Origin: Trachelipus rathkii
Lineage: Eukaryota > Arthropoda > Malacostraca > Isopoda > Trachelipodidae
Direction of reading: 5' to 3'
DNA length: 42,500 bases
Assembly: GCA_015478945.1 (NCBI GenBank)
Contig: JABUQX010125990.1
Location: forward strand, 1-42,500
In this document: one piece after another, positions 23,786 to 36,351 of the stretch
How the letters are laid out: every line of letters begins with the position of its first letter
Numbering within the stretch: position 1 is the first letter of the stretch
Made by a program: the position numbers and the translations under genes
Notes under the pieces: model-generated
What the model was told of the DNA's origin: nothing
Database searches by the model: none
Seen by the model: only the letters and a program-made list of their open reading frames with translations

Positions 23786-24240
23786 TCACCATTTGGTGGT
23801 TGTACACATATAACACATATAATCGTCCTCATCAAACAATCCTTTCAATGTCCCTGGTTTCATGCCTTTACGTTTCTTTTTCCTTATTTTCTCAACCAAC
23901 ACTAACTCTTTCCCTTTCAACCACAGGTCATCCACTCCTTCCACATTCTCGTCCCTTTCGTCGTCATTCACCAAAAACTCATATACTGGGTGAGCCGTCA
24001 AATATCCAGGCGGCTCCCTCCATGGCCTTTAATTGCACCTGATGCGCTCTAAACTCATCACATACATCTTCTCAACTCGCTAACACAAACTAGAACCATT
24101 TGACACACTCTTTTCACGACAAAAGGCCCTTCAAACTTTCTCTCATCTTACTCACATTCAAAAGGCCCCTCAATCACCTCTTTCAAAACTTTATCCCCCT
24201 ACCTCAAAACTTGCAAACTTAAACTCCCTTTTCTCCACAA
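23786..24240 (-). pseudogene. Gypsy integrase C-terminal part and tail
   Basis: Near 24170-24230 the minus strand reads VGDKVLKEVIEGPFECE, with a further GPFVVKRVC nearby. The G-D-K-V-L and G-P-F/Y-V patterns are those of the SH3-like C-terminal domain of Gypsy integrases, which binds DNA. Beyond this the frame at 23786-24001 continues with an acidic segment (EFLVNDDERDENVEGVDDLW) and a lysine-rich one (KIRKKKRKG). Such a charged tail is variable between elements, and I cannot assign it a domain. Confidence 0.6.
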
Positions 24241-24287
24241 TTCCCTATCACTTTCAGGCAATCCCTATATAATTTATTCTACTTTTC

Positions 24288-24620
24288 AATCATTTCCTCA
24301 CAACATACACGGAGACAACCAGTTCCCTATGCACAGTCATGTTATACGCCCACAACACTCTTCCCAGCCAGTAATCCCAATCATTCTCCTTTTCACTCAT
24401 CATTCGCAACATCTCACTCAACGTTCGTACTGTTCTCTCCACCAAACCATTTGAACTAGGCATATAAGGGGTTGTTCTCAAATGCTCAATTCCCCAATCA
24501 CTCAACATTTCCTCAAACGCCTGCCCTACAAACTCTGGTATTTCGCTCCAATTGCTTGGTTACCAGCATCACATTTGGCCAAGTATTCTCTCACTACTTA
24601 TGCCACCATGTCGCACTAGT
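24288..24620 (-). pseudogene. Gypsy integrase catalytic core, second half
   Basis: The best-preserved coding piece in the window. The frame 24290-24508 (minus) reads MLSDWGIEHLRTTPYMP and then SSNGLVERTVRTLSEML. G-I-x-H, the T-P-Y-x-P turn and the S-N-G-x-x-E-R motif carrying the catalytic glutamate are hallmarks of the retroviral-type (D,D,E) integrase core. Just upstream, another frame gives EIPEFVGQAFEEM, the segment that follows the second catalytic aspartate, but indels make that aspartate unreadable in frame. After WAYNMTVHRE the frame slips and the rest (LVVSVYVVRK) is not homologous. The enzyme inserts reverse-transcribed DNA into the genome; this copy is broken. Confidence 0.88.
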
Positions 24621-24759
24621 TTATTCTTTACAGGCACAGCATACGCAAACACACTCGTTATGTGCCATCCATCAAACCATTCCACATACCACACACGCGG
24701 TCACCGGTAAGAATCACAATCAATCACCATAACTTCAAGGTTCAACCCGTCCATTCGCA

Positions 24760-24910
24760 ACAGGAGGTTTCACATACATTCTAATACTTCCCTTTCTGAC
24801 ATTCCTTACGTAGTCGCTAATCATTCACGATTTCGCATCAACGGGTTAAACATGTCTCTTTCAATACATTCCCATAATTAATTTCCCCTATGCCCGTACC
24901 TACGATGGAT
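24760..24910 (-). pseudogene. Integrase N-terminal H2C2 zinc-binding region
   Basis: The minus strand around 24888-24907 reads HRRYGHRG, the H-x4-H half of the zinc finger that precedes Gypsy integrase. Near 24790-24810, in another frame, ECQKGK gives the C-Q part of the cysteine pair. After it KPPVANGRVEP appears, resembling the proline-rich link before the first catalytic aspartate, and then VMVIDC, which may be that aspartate. Several indels separate these pieces. Confidence 0.55.
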
Positions 24911-26200
24911 CACTATAGCCCCTACCGTCCCAACCACAGAAACACTGGTACATACAAATCATCCTCTCGCACTTTCCTAATATAATAAACCACATTCGCA
25001 CATACCACAAACTTTCGCAATACCCTAAAATCTTCTATCAACTGATCCCATATACACCACCTCCTTACCTGACAAGATGCATTTTCGCAACTCACATCCA
25101 TAGGACATTCCTTTTGCATTACTTCGATATCGTTCATACTAGCAATTTTTCATCCCCCACACCAACTCTCACCATTCCAGATTACAAAATCAGCCACGCG
25201 ACACATCCCCTTCTGCATCTATACCTCTCGATTCCTTTCAACCAATCTTCATTCCCTACATTAACGGAACAGCCCATTCATTCTTAAAATAATCCCAAAC
25301 AGAAACATAAGGCTTCGTGTTTCATCAAGCACAACGAAATCCTATTTCCACCCTCACCCCAATTTCTATTTCTCACTTTAAAAAACTCTTCTAAAGCCTA
25401 ATATCTCCCTGACTCAATCCCCTTTCATCTTACACTCGGTATTCTCCTAGGAATTTGCCAACTCACTCTGCGTAATCTCTTCGTACCACAGAAGTCATCC
25501 TAAGAAATCTCGAGCCCTCAGGGTCAAGTCAAATCCACAATACACTTAACATCCACCTGCACTTCCAGCTTCCATTCCTTCCTCTTCCATGCCTCGCAAT
25601 ATACTAATTCTTCAATTTCACCAGGACAAATCCATTTACATCCTGTCATCCCTCACATAGATACATCTCTTCGCCTTCGCTTGTCCAACACATCACTTCC
25701 TTCATCACATAACTCTTTTTCTCTATACCCAATTATAATGTACTCCACTCAACCGTATAATGCAACCATTTTCACTTTTGCCCCTTCAATACTGCTCATT
25801 CCTATAAATAACGGTTTCTCCACGAAATGCACACCACAACTAACTTAAATTAACTTGCTCACAAAATCAACACCGTCTTGATGGACTCACACCCCAGTAA
25901 ACATAGGCCTTCAACTCCTTCAATACTGCTCACCTTCCTAATCCCTATGCCTGCTCAGGTTTCTTCACACCTCTATCGATAGACTTCCATCGTACTCTTC
26001 TATGCTCTCAGGCACTCTCGAGTATCAACTAATCCTTGCGCTAAGTTCTTAAACCATATAAACTACACTTTCAAACAGGAATACCCCACCTCTACTTTCT
26101 TTCCCTTTCATGTAATCCCTTAGGTAAATTATCTGGCATCTATCACTGACTCTTGTATCCAGTCTTTCATCCAGATGTCTTGACATTAAATCATGCTATT
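24911..26200 (-). pseudogene. Long spacer between RNase H and integrase, possible extra domain
   Basis: About 1.3 kb separates the RNase H end from the integrase zinc region; a few hundred bases is usual. The minus strand is still purine-rich and coding-like, e.g. VEKPLFIGMSSIEGAKVKMV and PGEIEELVYCEAWKRKEWKL in one near-continuous frame over about 25.3-26.1 kb, then a separate frame at 24922-25137 (MNDIEVMQKECPMDVSCENA and on). I recognise no dUTPase, chromodomain or envelope motif. It could be an added pol domain, as some Gypsy lineages carry, or a nested insertion. Confidence 0.45.
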
Positions 26201-26556
26201 TACTTTCTTTCACCCGGGAAACTACTCAACCACATAATCAAAATCCCTCAAATCTTCCAACGTCCTTGCAAGCCTGCTGATCAACCGTCCTCAGTCGCTG
26301 CTAAATATGCTAAGGGTTGATGGTCCGTTCGCCCTACAAACTTAATCTCATACAAAAACGGACGCAACGATTTTCAGACAAAACCTCAAAGCAGCCAACT
26401 CACTTTCAATCGTTGAATACTTTCGCTCCGTCATACTAAAAGCTTTCGAAACATATGCAATCACTCGTTTTCTTTCAATCCCGTCAATCACCTGCTCTTG
26501 CATCAAACAACCTCCCATACAATACCCACTTGCATCTGTATAAACTTTCAGTATTT
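26190..26556 (-). pseudogene. Gypsy RNase H domain
   Basis: From 26545 downward the minus strand reads YTDASGYCMGGCLMQEQ, then KRVIAYVSKAFSMTERKY and STIESELAALRF. The aspartate of TDAS (26534-26536) and the glutamate of ESELAAL (26399-26401) are the first two catalytic acidic residues of retroelement RNase H. After a frameshift GRTDHQPLAYLAATED supplies the third (TDH). The domain closes with ARTLEDLRDFDYVVE and a PG-ERK piece equivalent to the usual P-G-K-x-N end. The domain removes RNA from the RNA:DNA hybrid. Two to three frameshifts and a TAG break it. The TLEDL wording is familiar from animal Gypsy elements, by memory only. Confidence 0.85.
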
Positions 26557-26627
26557 TGATTTACACCAATTGAATGTTTTTATTCCATTTTGTATTTCCA
26601 TATTTTTTAATAGTTTAATTTTTCAGT

Positions 26628-26705
26628 AATGTTCATAAACTTTTACGCCTTTTTTTTCCAGTCTCTTCAAACACTTTTCCAGAACCTCCCTCTCGTCCAC
26701 ACGAA
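26628..26705 (-). pseudogene. End of Gypsy reverse transcriptase (thumb side)
   Basis: The minus strand reads VDEREVLEKCLKRLEKKGVK, matching the stretch after the reverse transcriptase catalytic centre in Gypsy elements (x-E-x-x-x-L-x-x-V/C-x-x-R-L...G-V/L-K). It lies about 90 bases upstream of RNase H, which is shorter than normal, and nothing of the YXDD-bearing palm is found further upstream. The element is therefore cut just upstream of this point. Confidence 0.5.
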
Positions 26706-27175
26706 TAATTTACAATAAAAAAATAAATTAAATCATGTTTAACTCAGTACAGTATAGTAATAATATAAATGTTGAATAATTTTCATCATATACGTTCTAC
26801 TTCAATAAAATAAACCGTTTAACAGACTATATTTTTCTGGGGTAGAGTGAAAACTAAAACTTTTATATCATTTTTTTCTTTTTAACGATTGTAATAAATA
26901 AAATATAAATTAAAAAAAAATATTTCGTGGAATTAGTTATCAAAGTTATAAATAACTGATAGAGGAGGGAAACATCTTTACAGAGTTTCTCTCTTACCAT
27001 ATACTTTATTCATGTATTACAAATTAACAGTACACTTTATATGATTATTAATTTTTTCGCTAATTTTAGGAATATTGCTTTTAATCTTTTCTAACAAAAA
27101 TAATGGGTAACATTATGGTAGATCATTTTTTTATTTTTAATTTTCTAAGTTTTATTGTAGTATTTTAATGTATAT
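26706..27175. other. AT-rich sequence, nothing recognised
   Basis: No gene, tandem repeat or element end was found. Composition changes here from pyrimidine-rich (Gypsy antisense) to plain AT-rich, marking the truncation side of the retroelement. Confidence 0.5.
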
Positions 27176-27321
27176 TTAACTATATATATATTATAATATT
27201 ATATACGTATATTAATATCATATATTTATAAATAATATTATATATAATATTAATACATTCATTATGAAGTATTATATAGTATATTATATATATTAATATA
27301 TTATATAAATATATATATATA

Positions 27322-27360
<39 letters not shown>

Positions 27361-27430
27361 ATATATATATATATATATAATTAATACATATATATGTATG
27401 AATTTAAGAATATATATATAATATATAGTT
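27176..27430. repeat. (TA)n tract
   Basis: Imperfect alternating TA with TAA/TTA slips, densest at 27300-27380. Confidence 0.9.
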
Positions 27431-29600
27431 TAATTACTAAAAATAAATAATTGAGTTAGAAAATAAAATTACCTTTGACAAATGAAATTTTGTACATATG
27501 TAAATAATAGTTACAATTTATTTTATAATAATTTAAAATAATTTGGTAAATCTTAATAAAAATCATCTAATTATTATTTTAATCACATAATATATATTAA
27601 TACTTAATATTTTAATATAATCATTTTATCATGAGATATTAGCCATAAGTAACCAAGGTTATTGGAAGTATCTACTACAATTTTGCACTTCCTTTAGGCC
27701 TGCTCAATAGATTGGTTATATTAGGCTAAAAAATAATAAGAACTTAATCACAAACTCAATAAACATTCTATATATATAGAATAGAATTCAAACATAGTTA
27801 TTTTATATCAAATAGTCATTAAATTGATATATTTTTATATAAATGGTAAAATAGTATTGGTTAGGATTGGTCGCCGGCGACTGCCTAGCTTCAGTTCTCT
27901 CTTCACTCAGGTAATATGTGGGGATAGACAAAATATTATGACTTATATGTCGATAACAAAAAGGACAAACTAAAGAGGCGGGCTTTTGGAGAAGAGGACT
28001 AAATGACTCATTGTAGTAAGGCAAGAAAATAAGGTTGATCCGGGACGCAGTTAATGGTTTGAATGGAGTTCTGTAAGAGTAAACTATTCGGGGAATCTAT
28101 GCGAGAGAATCTGTAGGACGTCAAACGAAAAAATGAGGATAGATGCAGGAGGGAGAATATTGCGCAAAAGGATAGCCATGGTTAAGTCTTGACCTGATAG
28201 TTGGCAGAGTGGTGGCATTGTGTATCGTGTCCGATGTGAGGTCGGTGGTGGTATTATGCCTCGATAAAAGGTTCATCACGACTGAACTTCTCGCCGACGC
28301 ATGACCATCCAGAGGGCAGAGAGAATGTATATAATAAACAAGTTTGAGACGTGTCACTCAATTATCAAATTGTGACGTACTGTTGATATATAATATTTTA
28401 TGTACAGGCATTATATAAGCATAATAAAAAATAATAAGTGATTATTAAGGCTCACATAAATCATTGATCCAAAGTAATGAATAATAGGGGTGAATCAAAT
28501 GGTAATTACACTTAAAAATGCAGGTGATAGGTAAAATTAACTAGGCAGGGACTTTATAAAGGCAGAGCTCGTTAATAGGCAAGCTTGAGATTGAGAGCAG
28601 AGTAGACTTTAGATCGTTATCGAATAAAACAAATTTAAAACCTTAGAGTAGTATACTGCTTAGTTTATCTAATATTGGTGGCATGGAGAAAATTAAGTTA
28701 TTTTCTGTTTTTACCAACCGAGGTTAAATAATCATAAGAAATGCAATTTTTACTCATATAAGATTTTCCCATATGTTTATATTTTATGTTTAAAGTAAAA
28801 TTATTTAATTAAATAGATAAATATTTTCTAAATTAGTTAAACATAATTTTGTCCATTGCCTACCCCCACAAAATTTAAAATTTAATGCTTATGTAATTAT
28901 ATACATTAAATTAATTAATTAAATTAGTTAATTCAATAATTAAAATTAAATTAAATGTTAATAAATAATATAATAATACATTATAAATAATATATATAAT
29001 AATTAATGTAAATTTATATTTAAAATAATAATTAAAAATATAATATAAATAATCATTCGAGTTATACTTAGTAGACTACTGTAATACAGCCTTTCAAAGT
29101 TGCTAAAACTAGAAAAACCCAAAGTAATTTTACTCTCACATTAAAATTTAATCTTTTAGCATATAATCTGCTATTATTAATTCTTGCACATCTGAGTCTA
29201 CTTATGCCTTTTGAATAAAGGTATCCACGTTTCATGTAATAATTGTATACCAATTCCATTCCTGTAACTCGCGGTGTCACGTAACTCTGGGGTCTCTGTT
29301 TACGGCAAAATGTCATTTTCTTTACTATTTACCCCAGATAGCTTCAGTCTAGGCATACTACCGCATCTTTGGGCATTAGTCAACATAAACAACATCAATA
29401 TATACCACAGGTATGCACTATGTGCGCTGGATATCAAAGGGTTTTACACAAAATGTTCTTTCCCTCTTTTTTTATTTTTCACTCGGTCAATCTCTCTTTA
29501 CAATGGGTCTCAATCCTTCTTTAAATTATATCTAGGTGAAAAAAAATAAAAATAAATTTTATAGTATATAGGTAATATTTTATTTTTTTAAAACCAAACA
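27431..29600. other. AT-rich sequence with a more balanced stretch, no gene assigned
   Basis: Two minus-strand frames in the more balanced part, 27803-28024 (includes KPASLVCPFCYRHISHN) and 28121-28357, and the overlapping opposite-strand frames at 29068-29316 and 29274-29549, resemble no family I know. VCPFC looks slightly zinc-finger-like, but no second metal pair follows. 28700-29050 is very AT-rich with AATTAATT-type words. Nothing else was found. Confidence 0.45.
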
Positions 29601-29690
29601 TATTTATTATATTATATACATATATAATATATTTATATATAGTATTATATATAAAATCCATATATATATATAATAGTATTTTTTAAGGGT
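29601..29690. repeat. Short (TA)n-rich tract
   Basis: TA-dominated sequence, directly followed by a small GC-rich patch at 29720-29765 that includes a run of eight G and GCCTCCGGCGTCCCCG. Confidence 0.7.
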
Positions 29691-32600
29691 TATATCTCTT
29701 ATATCTCTAAACTAAAGCAGGGGGGGGAGAAGTCTCGCCTCCGGCGTCCCCGCTGAGGCCGAGAAACGCTGACTCTTTCCATCTTTGCTATTTTTTAATC
29801 GTTGGGTATGTGCACTGCAACTGTACTCGTCACACTAAAGGAAGTTTTATTTCAAAGAACATAGGTCATGTAGATTAATTGGCAACTCTCGAAGACGGTT
29901 GTTAAATTCAAGCAATACGAAATGGTTTACTCGGAAAGTAGACAAACGATATTAATTAATCGGAGCTATACTTACCTCAAATGCGGAGCGGCTTTGTTTC
30001 AAGTCTCTCGTGTTTTTTAAATTTATACCTAATTTTACTAGTTTAACTACTTTTACAGGACAGGTTCATAATATATATATAAACTTTTTATCTGTGCTTA
30101 TTTCTTTTAGGTTCTGCAAAAAGCATTAATACATATAGTTCATTTATTAATGTATGATATTTATCCTAAGAAAGTATGATTAATACTTTTTAATTTACAC
30201 TAAGATTCAATCTATTACTCAGATGGAACTCAAGAGTGTAATTCTACTCTTCAGTAATTATAAGAAGATGGGGGAGCTATATTAATTGAAACTTAGGTAC
30301 AACATCACATACCCTTTTAGCAACAGTTCTGGTGTAATAACTGAGGGGACAAATGGGTCTTCATCATTATTTCAGGATTTCTCTTAAAAAAGTAGTATGT
30401 ATTAAAAAGTATATATTTATAGCATTGGCTTTATTAATAAGCATATTACACTATGGGTGAACTCCTATTGGGGTTTTTAAAAAATCTGACCAAGCAGTAT
30501 AATAAAATATAAGTCATTTAAATAGCCTGTACAAGAAATTAATTGTTCTCTGGAAATGGGAACTATAAAAGATGAAGTAATTCACCATGTTGGTATTTAC
30601 CAGACTTTACCATGAGACTGACTTCTCCATGGTGACACATTCTCTAAAGAGATGCGGTAGAAGATACCAGAATGGGTAGAGTGTGACAAAAAACTTCATA
30701 AATTATTGTCTAAACTAGTCGATACAGTAATTCTCTTTATAGAATAAGTTTTTATGGGAGCGGAAACACTCACCTTCAAAAGTGTTCTTATCCTTTTCAT
30801 AGATGCTATTTAATAGAGATTGGTAGCATTTATCACATCTCAAAAAATATTATATCATTCCTATGAGAACAACAATAGAATACATCTAGACCACATCGAA
30901 TTTGATAGCTTACTCAAACAGGATTGTAATCAGTATCAAAACTCGTTTAACGAGGCTATGACCTAAATTTAGAAACCTTTTCATTGAGTAGTTCTAGAGC
31001 TTGCTCATTGAACAGAAAACATGTCACAACTATTTATTCATATTATTAAACATTTTGGGACTGTTATACTATACAGTTATAATCTATATCAAGTATTTTT
31101 TACGTAAACAAAGAGACCCAAGTGGAATTATGACCAATGCCTCAGTTCTACTAAATGGGGCACCGAGGATGGATGGATACAGGAGATCCGTAGCTCTTCT
31201 AAATAGACATCTCTTTGATCCTGCAAGGAGTATTAACTATCTATCTCCAGGGTGCAATTGTGGGTATGCGGGAATATTACTATAGCTACCCACGACTTAT
31301 TTCATTCGCTCGGGGTGTTGATTGGGCTACCTCAGAGTAGAAGGTGAAAATATCACAGAACTCTTTTCTACAGCACACGTCGTTTACATATTTGATTGAT
31401 ATATATTCTTGGCAGAATTTAGTGTTTAAGTTCTAGAGTCCATGTGTGCTCCATAGGGTTTAAACTATACCGCCATTTCTTGTTAATGAACAATTTTTCC
31501 TGACTACTCACATATTCTACCGCGACATTTAATTGTAATTTTGCATTCAAAGTGTCCAATTTACTGGTATAAAGCGTGGCGTAATATGCGAGGCCTTTTA
31601 TTGCTCTACCACAATAAATTCTTAACTCGCGAGCTTTTAGGGCACAACCCTGGTCTGGCTCGAGCTATGACCAGATGAGATGGTGATTTATTATTATATT
31701 GATACATTCATTCATGGAAATGATTGAGGCTTGATTAGAGCTCATCTCTGTCTTATAACTACAGTCCTTAATAAGTCTATCTGAGTTACATAACATCCTG
31801 GGGAAAATCATCGTGCTAATGGATGGAAAATAAATGGATTGTTTTAATATTATGTTTATCTTTACCATCAACCTTTATGATAGAATATTAGCCTAACTAA
31901 TAACTGCATTATTTTACATAATTATTTTTTTAAAGAAGATGTTTTGTTCAAAGAGTAAATTATGGGCTGAACAACGATACTCAATTTGGCTAAAGTGTTA
32001 CAACATACAAAATATATATCAAGTTTTTTATTCTTATTCATAAAATTATTTACTCTAGTTAATATTTTACACAGAAAAGTATATTTCATTATTTCTTTCT
32101 TGGGTCAGTTATAACACTTATAGTAGCCCCTAGAAAATAATTACTACTGTAACTAAAACGTAACCTATATATTCTACTTCAGCTGAAAATAGCACTGTGT
32201 AATCAACAGTTTCCAGTTCTGGATTTTCAATTTTCTACCACCTATCATTTTATTTATGATTAAAAAAAATATATCCAACAGGTATTTTTTTTTTCCTCCA
32301 GTTGGATGACTTCTGGAAGCAGTTTTCAGTTTTGATTTGAGATAAGAAATATTGAATATTAAATGGGTGAAATTATTAATTTATTCTTATATTTCACCGT
32401 CTCAGTTCTCGGTTTGGTTCTGTCGGCGGGGTCTGAGTGGGTTGTCTCTGGGGGTTTTTCGCTTTCTTTTCATATACCCCATTGACACTCTAATCCTTGG
32501 TATTGTCGTTTTCTGTTGATCGTTCACTTTAACGGTCCCCTTTTCTGCTAGATTTCATTTTTCTTATTCTAGTAATCTCTCTTCTTATAACACACCCTTT

Positions 32601-34306
32601 AGTGCATCATCCTTCACAACCTCAATTGTTTATGACTATACCATACCACTGAAGAAGTTTTTAATATTTAAACTTTTCATTTGTATTTTGTTTTATTTAT
32701 TAATAAGCTCAACTTCTACGTAAAAGATCGTACTTTTTACAGTATATAGTAGGAAACCAGCAAAATATGCATATTTGGTGAGTTTGTTGTATATAGTTTA
32801 GTTATAGTCTTATTGAAGCATTTATACTGATATTTATTCAGGTGTCATCATCATTGTACGACGGTCATTGTGGCTTTCGCGTTCCTTGCCTTGAAAAGGT
32901 CAATATGTTTTCGTCCTTGCGGTCACTTTTTAATCTATGTAGTTGTAATTTGTGGAATGATCGCTCGGAGTCTTGTATGAGTACTAGTGTAGAGATCAAT
33001 GATATTATTATAGTGTTCTGTCTGTCCCTTTCTTGTTTTTCCTCATAAGTATATACTATGATGATATTTCTAAGTGTTAGCGATTGATGGTTTGTAGTTG
33101 TGATACACCAAGTTGTATCTCTTCACAATAAGCTACTATAATGGGAATAACTTTAAGGGCTTACATAAATATATAATTTTTCAAATATATTATTATTGTA
33201 TCTGATACAGACTATACAGTTTATCACCAAAGTCAATTATGTAATAACCTTGCGAATTAGTACTTGATCTTATGAATTTATTTTCCTACTTTCACAATGA
33301 GTCAATGTAAGAGAGGATACCTATTTAAATTTGCACTACTCTGTAATAGACATTAGCACAAATTCGCATTTATTAGGTATTGAATGAGATGTATTATTTA
33401 CGTATGTATTTGTATGCAGATGGATGCAGTGTATTATATGGGATATTGTTTTACTCTAACGTAGGCCTAGGGAGAATTCTTACCAAGTGTTAATCTTCAT
33501 ACTTACTGACATTTTCGGTCATTGGTGATCAGCTCCGTTGTTCGCATATTACACTTTCTTCCAGGTTCTTCATTTCTCTTTTTCCTGGATATGTCTATAG
33601 CGTTCGTCTTCATTCAAATTACTAGGGTGGTACCTTCATGAGATATTTTTGGGGATTGATCCTTATGTCTCGTGTATATTATGTTTTCTCTTATTATTTT
33701 ATCTTCTAGAGGGATTCATGGTGGAATAAGAGGGTTGAACTGTGCTTGTCACTTCAAGGGTATTGATTCGAGAGTCAGAGGGTGTCTAATTACTTAATAG
33801 GCAACATTATCCTCGGTAAGTGTGATGCATATTCATTTGCGCACTCATGCGGGAGGGATACGGAATCGACATGGGCAGATAGCGATATTAGCCGACATTA
33901 TTGAATAGGTTCTTATATTGGTTGTGCTCTTAATATGTACATTGAACTCGTCAAGTATGATTATTTATAACTATCGCTTATACATCTTAAGCCTAGTAAG
34001 TGAGGCTCAGTGCCAGTCTTTTACTAAGCACGCACTTTGCCTCAGAGAAAGTCTGATCTTTCACTGTCTCACGTGCTTCATAGGCAATATTGGCCTAGGT
34101 CACAGGGAGTGCATGGATTGGTTCTTTGTGGCAACATTTGGCATAACAGAGCAATCTCAATTCAGCTGTATAATATTATCTCATTCCCACTGACAGTATT
34201 ATTATGGTATAGTGTTTCTGCGCCCTCTTCTACGTCTCTCACACTCAGGCTCCACTACATGATATTCGAGAACGATAAGTGTAGGTGCTACTGGTTATAG
34301 TTTTGG

Positions 34307-34325
34307 CATGCATCAATGATGCATG
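34307..34325. other. 19-base near-perfect palindrome
   Basis: CATGCATCA and TGATGCATG are perfect inverted copies around a single A. It might be a protein-binding palindrome or chance; no neighbouring gene gives it a role. Confidence 0.6.
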
Positions 34326-34716
34326 TAATGAACTATTCGACATGTATGATGCGCGTCTCTCTATAAACTCAAATATGCAATATGTCTGTCATAAAGTCAG
34401 AGCGTACACACATCAATATGCATATACATACTACTATAAGGATCCTACCTTAATTAATATATACTTGCACGTGAAATATATCATCTAATACGAGGAACAC
34501 GTTCAAGCTCTAGTGTATAACTAGAGATGACGATGCCACTCTAAATTTCTTTACTTTTTATATCTTTAAACCATAGAAAATAAAGCTTCTCAGTAAATCT
34601 CTCATGGAGCCTAATCATATGAAAGGCCTTCACCAAATCCATATACAATTAAATATTTATCAAACCTCATAAGAGTTATAGCAGCAGCAGTAGGAATAGA
34701 TTTATTAAGGTTAGGT

Positions 34717-34733
34717 CAGGTAGATGCTACCTG
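34717..34733. other. Short hairpin next to GGTTAGGTCAGG
   Basis: CAGGTAG and CTACCTG form a 7-base stem around ATG. The hairpin follows TTAAGGTTAGGTCAGG, a word resembling dispersed AGGTTAGGTT motifs common in arthropod DNA. No function can be assigned. Confidence 0.5.
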
Positions 34734-35715
34734 GTTGAGAAAGATTTCCCTTTCCCTTTTCACACAAATTGGACATATAAACTATTCTGCATTTGGTACT
34801 TTGGGTGTTGACTCTAAACACAGCTTTATGTGCCAAAAATAATTTTATAATAAATACCTAGATTATTTAATATTTATTTACTTATTATAATACCAGCCCT
34901 AACCTGATCTTGTATCACTTGGTCATATTGTAATAATTTATATCAAAATCATGCTCTAAACTTTTATACACTGATTTTAAAAAATTCCTAGTGCTAAGAA
35001 AAAATTAATTTTGGTAATTGGGAGCAATTATTTTTTCAGGTTAAAAGTGCTGGCATTATTAAGCGACCGTCAGAATGTCTTTCAGTATTATATATAGAGA
35101 GAATATATTAGAGCATTCCTTTAGTCTGACGGTTGAATAAATCTATCTTTATCACATATTCATATTACAGTCATTTAAAGCATGCTCAATCTCATTTTTG
35201 ATCTTTTGTTGTTAGGAGATAAACAAGGGATTTATTTTTTATAATAATTACTATGAAAAATTGGATTGGAAATTTACAATCTCCCAAGATTTTGCCTCTT
35301 CCTCTTTCAAGTGTCTACGTCAAAGAACACGAGGATCAATTAACTTTCAAAAAGGATTAGCTGCTCAACAATTAAAAGCAATTAAGGGCTGACCTCTGCC
35401 TCAAATATCCACCAGTATAGAATGATTGCTTACAGCAGGCAGAACTAGGGGGGAGGTGTATTATATTTTATGAACAGTTAACAAATTCTGCCTATGCTGA
35501 AGGGGAAAAGATGTCTTGGTGAGAGGAGTGCTGGTGTTAGTTCGCTTTCAGCGTTCATTGCTAATTTAAGGTCTCACCTAAATCAATTCTGCCTCCCTTC
35601 TGGAAATTTTTTGACCACCTGTCACCTAAAGAAGGTCTATTTTTCGTTCAAGATTTTAGTAGAATCCATGAAGCCTCGACGCCTGCAGAGTCTATGTAAT
35701 GCTACGTATCAGCTC

Positions 35716-35906
35716 GGTACTATATTTAACATATTTAATATATATTATATATATAATAGCTATGATTAATAATATATATAAAATTAATAGTATATATATA
35801 CGATATATTATATATATTATATATATATATCGATATATATATCAATTCTGTGTAAAACCCAAATATAGATATATATATACAATAATATAGATTATATTAT
35901 AATATA

Positions 35907-35943
<37 letters not shown>

Positions 35944-36062
35944 ACTATATTAATATATATATAAATAAGTGATAATATCTAATATATATATATAACTGTA
36001 GCTATATATAATATATATATACTATATATGTGTATATATTAGTAGTGATACTATATAATAAT
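35716..36062. repeat. (TA)n-rich tract
   Basis: Imperfect TA repeats, densest at 35905-35940, with a 30-base non-repeat island near 35843-35868. The overlapping isoleucine/tyrosine frames are its translation. Confidence 0.85.
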
Positions 36063-36339
36063 ATAATATCTGATGTGCATGCATTGTTTAGAATTGGCGT
36101 AGTTATTCTAGGCAATATAAATTATAAAGTTATAGGAAGAGGGTTGCTTCTATATCTATAAATCAATTTAAATGTTATTTAATTATTATGTATTTTAAAG
36201 AAAGTTGAGATTGGTTTTGGAAGTTTTAATTATAAAAAACATAAAATTCTTGACTAAAAGTATAATTAGTTATAGAATTAAAATAAAAATTATATTTCTT
36301 TATTATAAGCATAAGAATTCTTACATAGTATACTATTTC
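36063..36339. other. AT-rich, nothing recognised
   Basis: Plain AT-rich DNA between a (TA)n tract and the GC-rich island. Confidence 0.5.
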
Positions 36340-36351
36340 TTTTTCCAAAAA

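Larger units (their letters stand above)
23306..26705 (-). mobile_element. Ty3/Gypsy LTR retrotransposon remnant (pol, 5'-truncated)
   Basis: Read on the minus strand from 26705 downward the order is: end of reverse transcriptase, RNase H, long spacer, integrase zinc region, integrase core, integrase C-terminus, candidate polypurine tract and LTR. RT-RNaseH-integrase is the Ty3/Gypsy order; Ty1/Copia has integrase first. Gag, protease and most of reverse transcriptase are missing: beyond 26705 the sequence changes to plain AT-rich DNA. Frames shift every 50-100 codons, from decay, read error or both, so the element is not functional as written. Plus-strand frames at 23476-24042 and 24472-24732 are shadows of this minus-strand coding sequence. 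Confidence 0.85.
29691..35715. other. Six kb of low-repeat AT-rich sequence, no gene assigned
   Basis: No recognisable gene. The longest frames are 31001-31285 (plus, 94 residues, a hydrophobic N-terminal half resembling one membrane segment, then a polar tail), 32842-33048, 33918-34193 with overlapping 34037-34300, and 35494-35769. None shows a known motif, and all sit among stops with no supporting splice structure. A pyrimidine tract plus AG at 32284-32301 and TTTATTCAG at 32834-32842 look like splice acceptors, so short exons of an unseen gene cannot be excluded. Confidence 0.4.

Noticed and set aside
23476..24042. Three overlapping plus-strand open frames of 67-120 residues
   Set aside because: They are antisense to the Gypsy integrase C-terminal region and LTR side; the S/P/H/F-rich composition is the mirror of purine-rich coding sequence.
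24472..24732. 86-residue plus-strand open frame
   Set aside because: It is antisense to the integrase core on the minus strand, which has clear catalytic-core motifs.
31001..31285. 94-residue frame with a hydrophobic N-terminal half
   Set aside because: Hydrophobic I/L/Y/F runs are expected from AT-rich DNA; no family resemblance and no flanking gene structure.
33918..34300. Two overlapping frames of about 90 residues
   Set aside because: Neither shows a motif, they contradict each other's frame, and there is no splice or promoter support.
34705..34722. Telomere-type TTAGG repeats
   Set aside because: Only one GGTTAGGTCAGG word is present, without tandem repetition.
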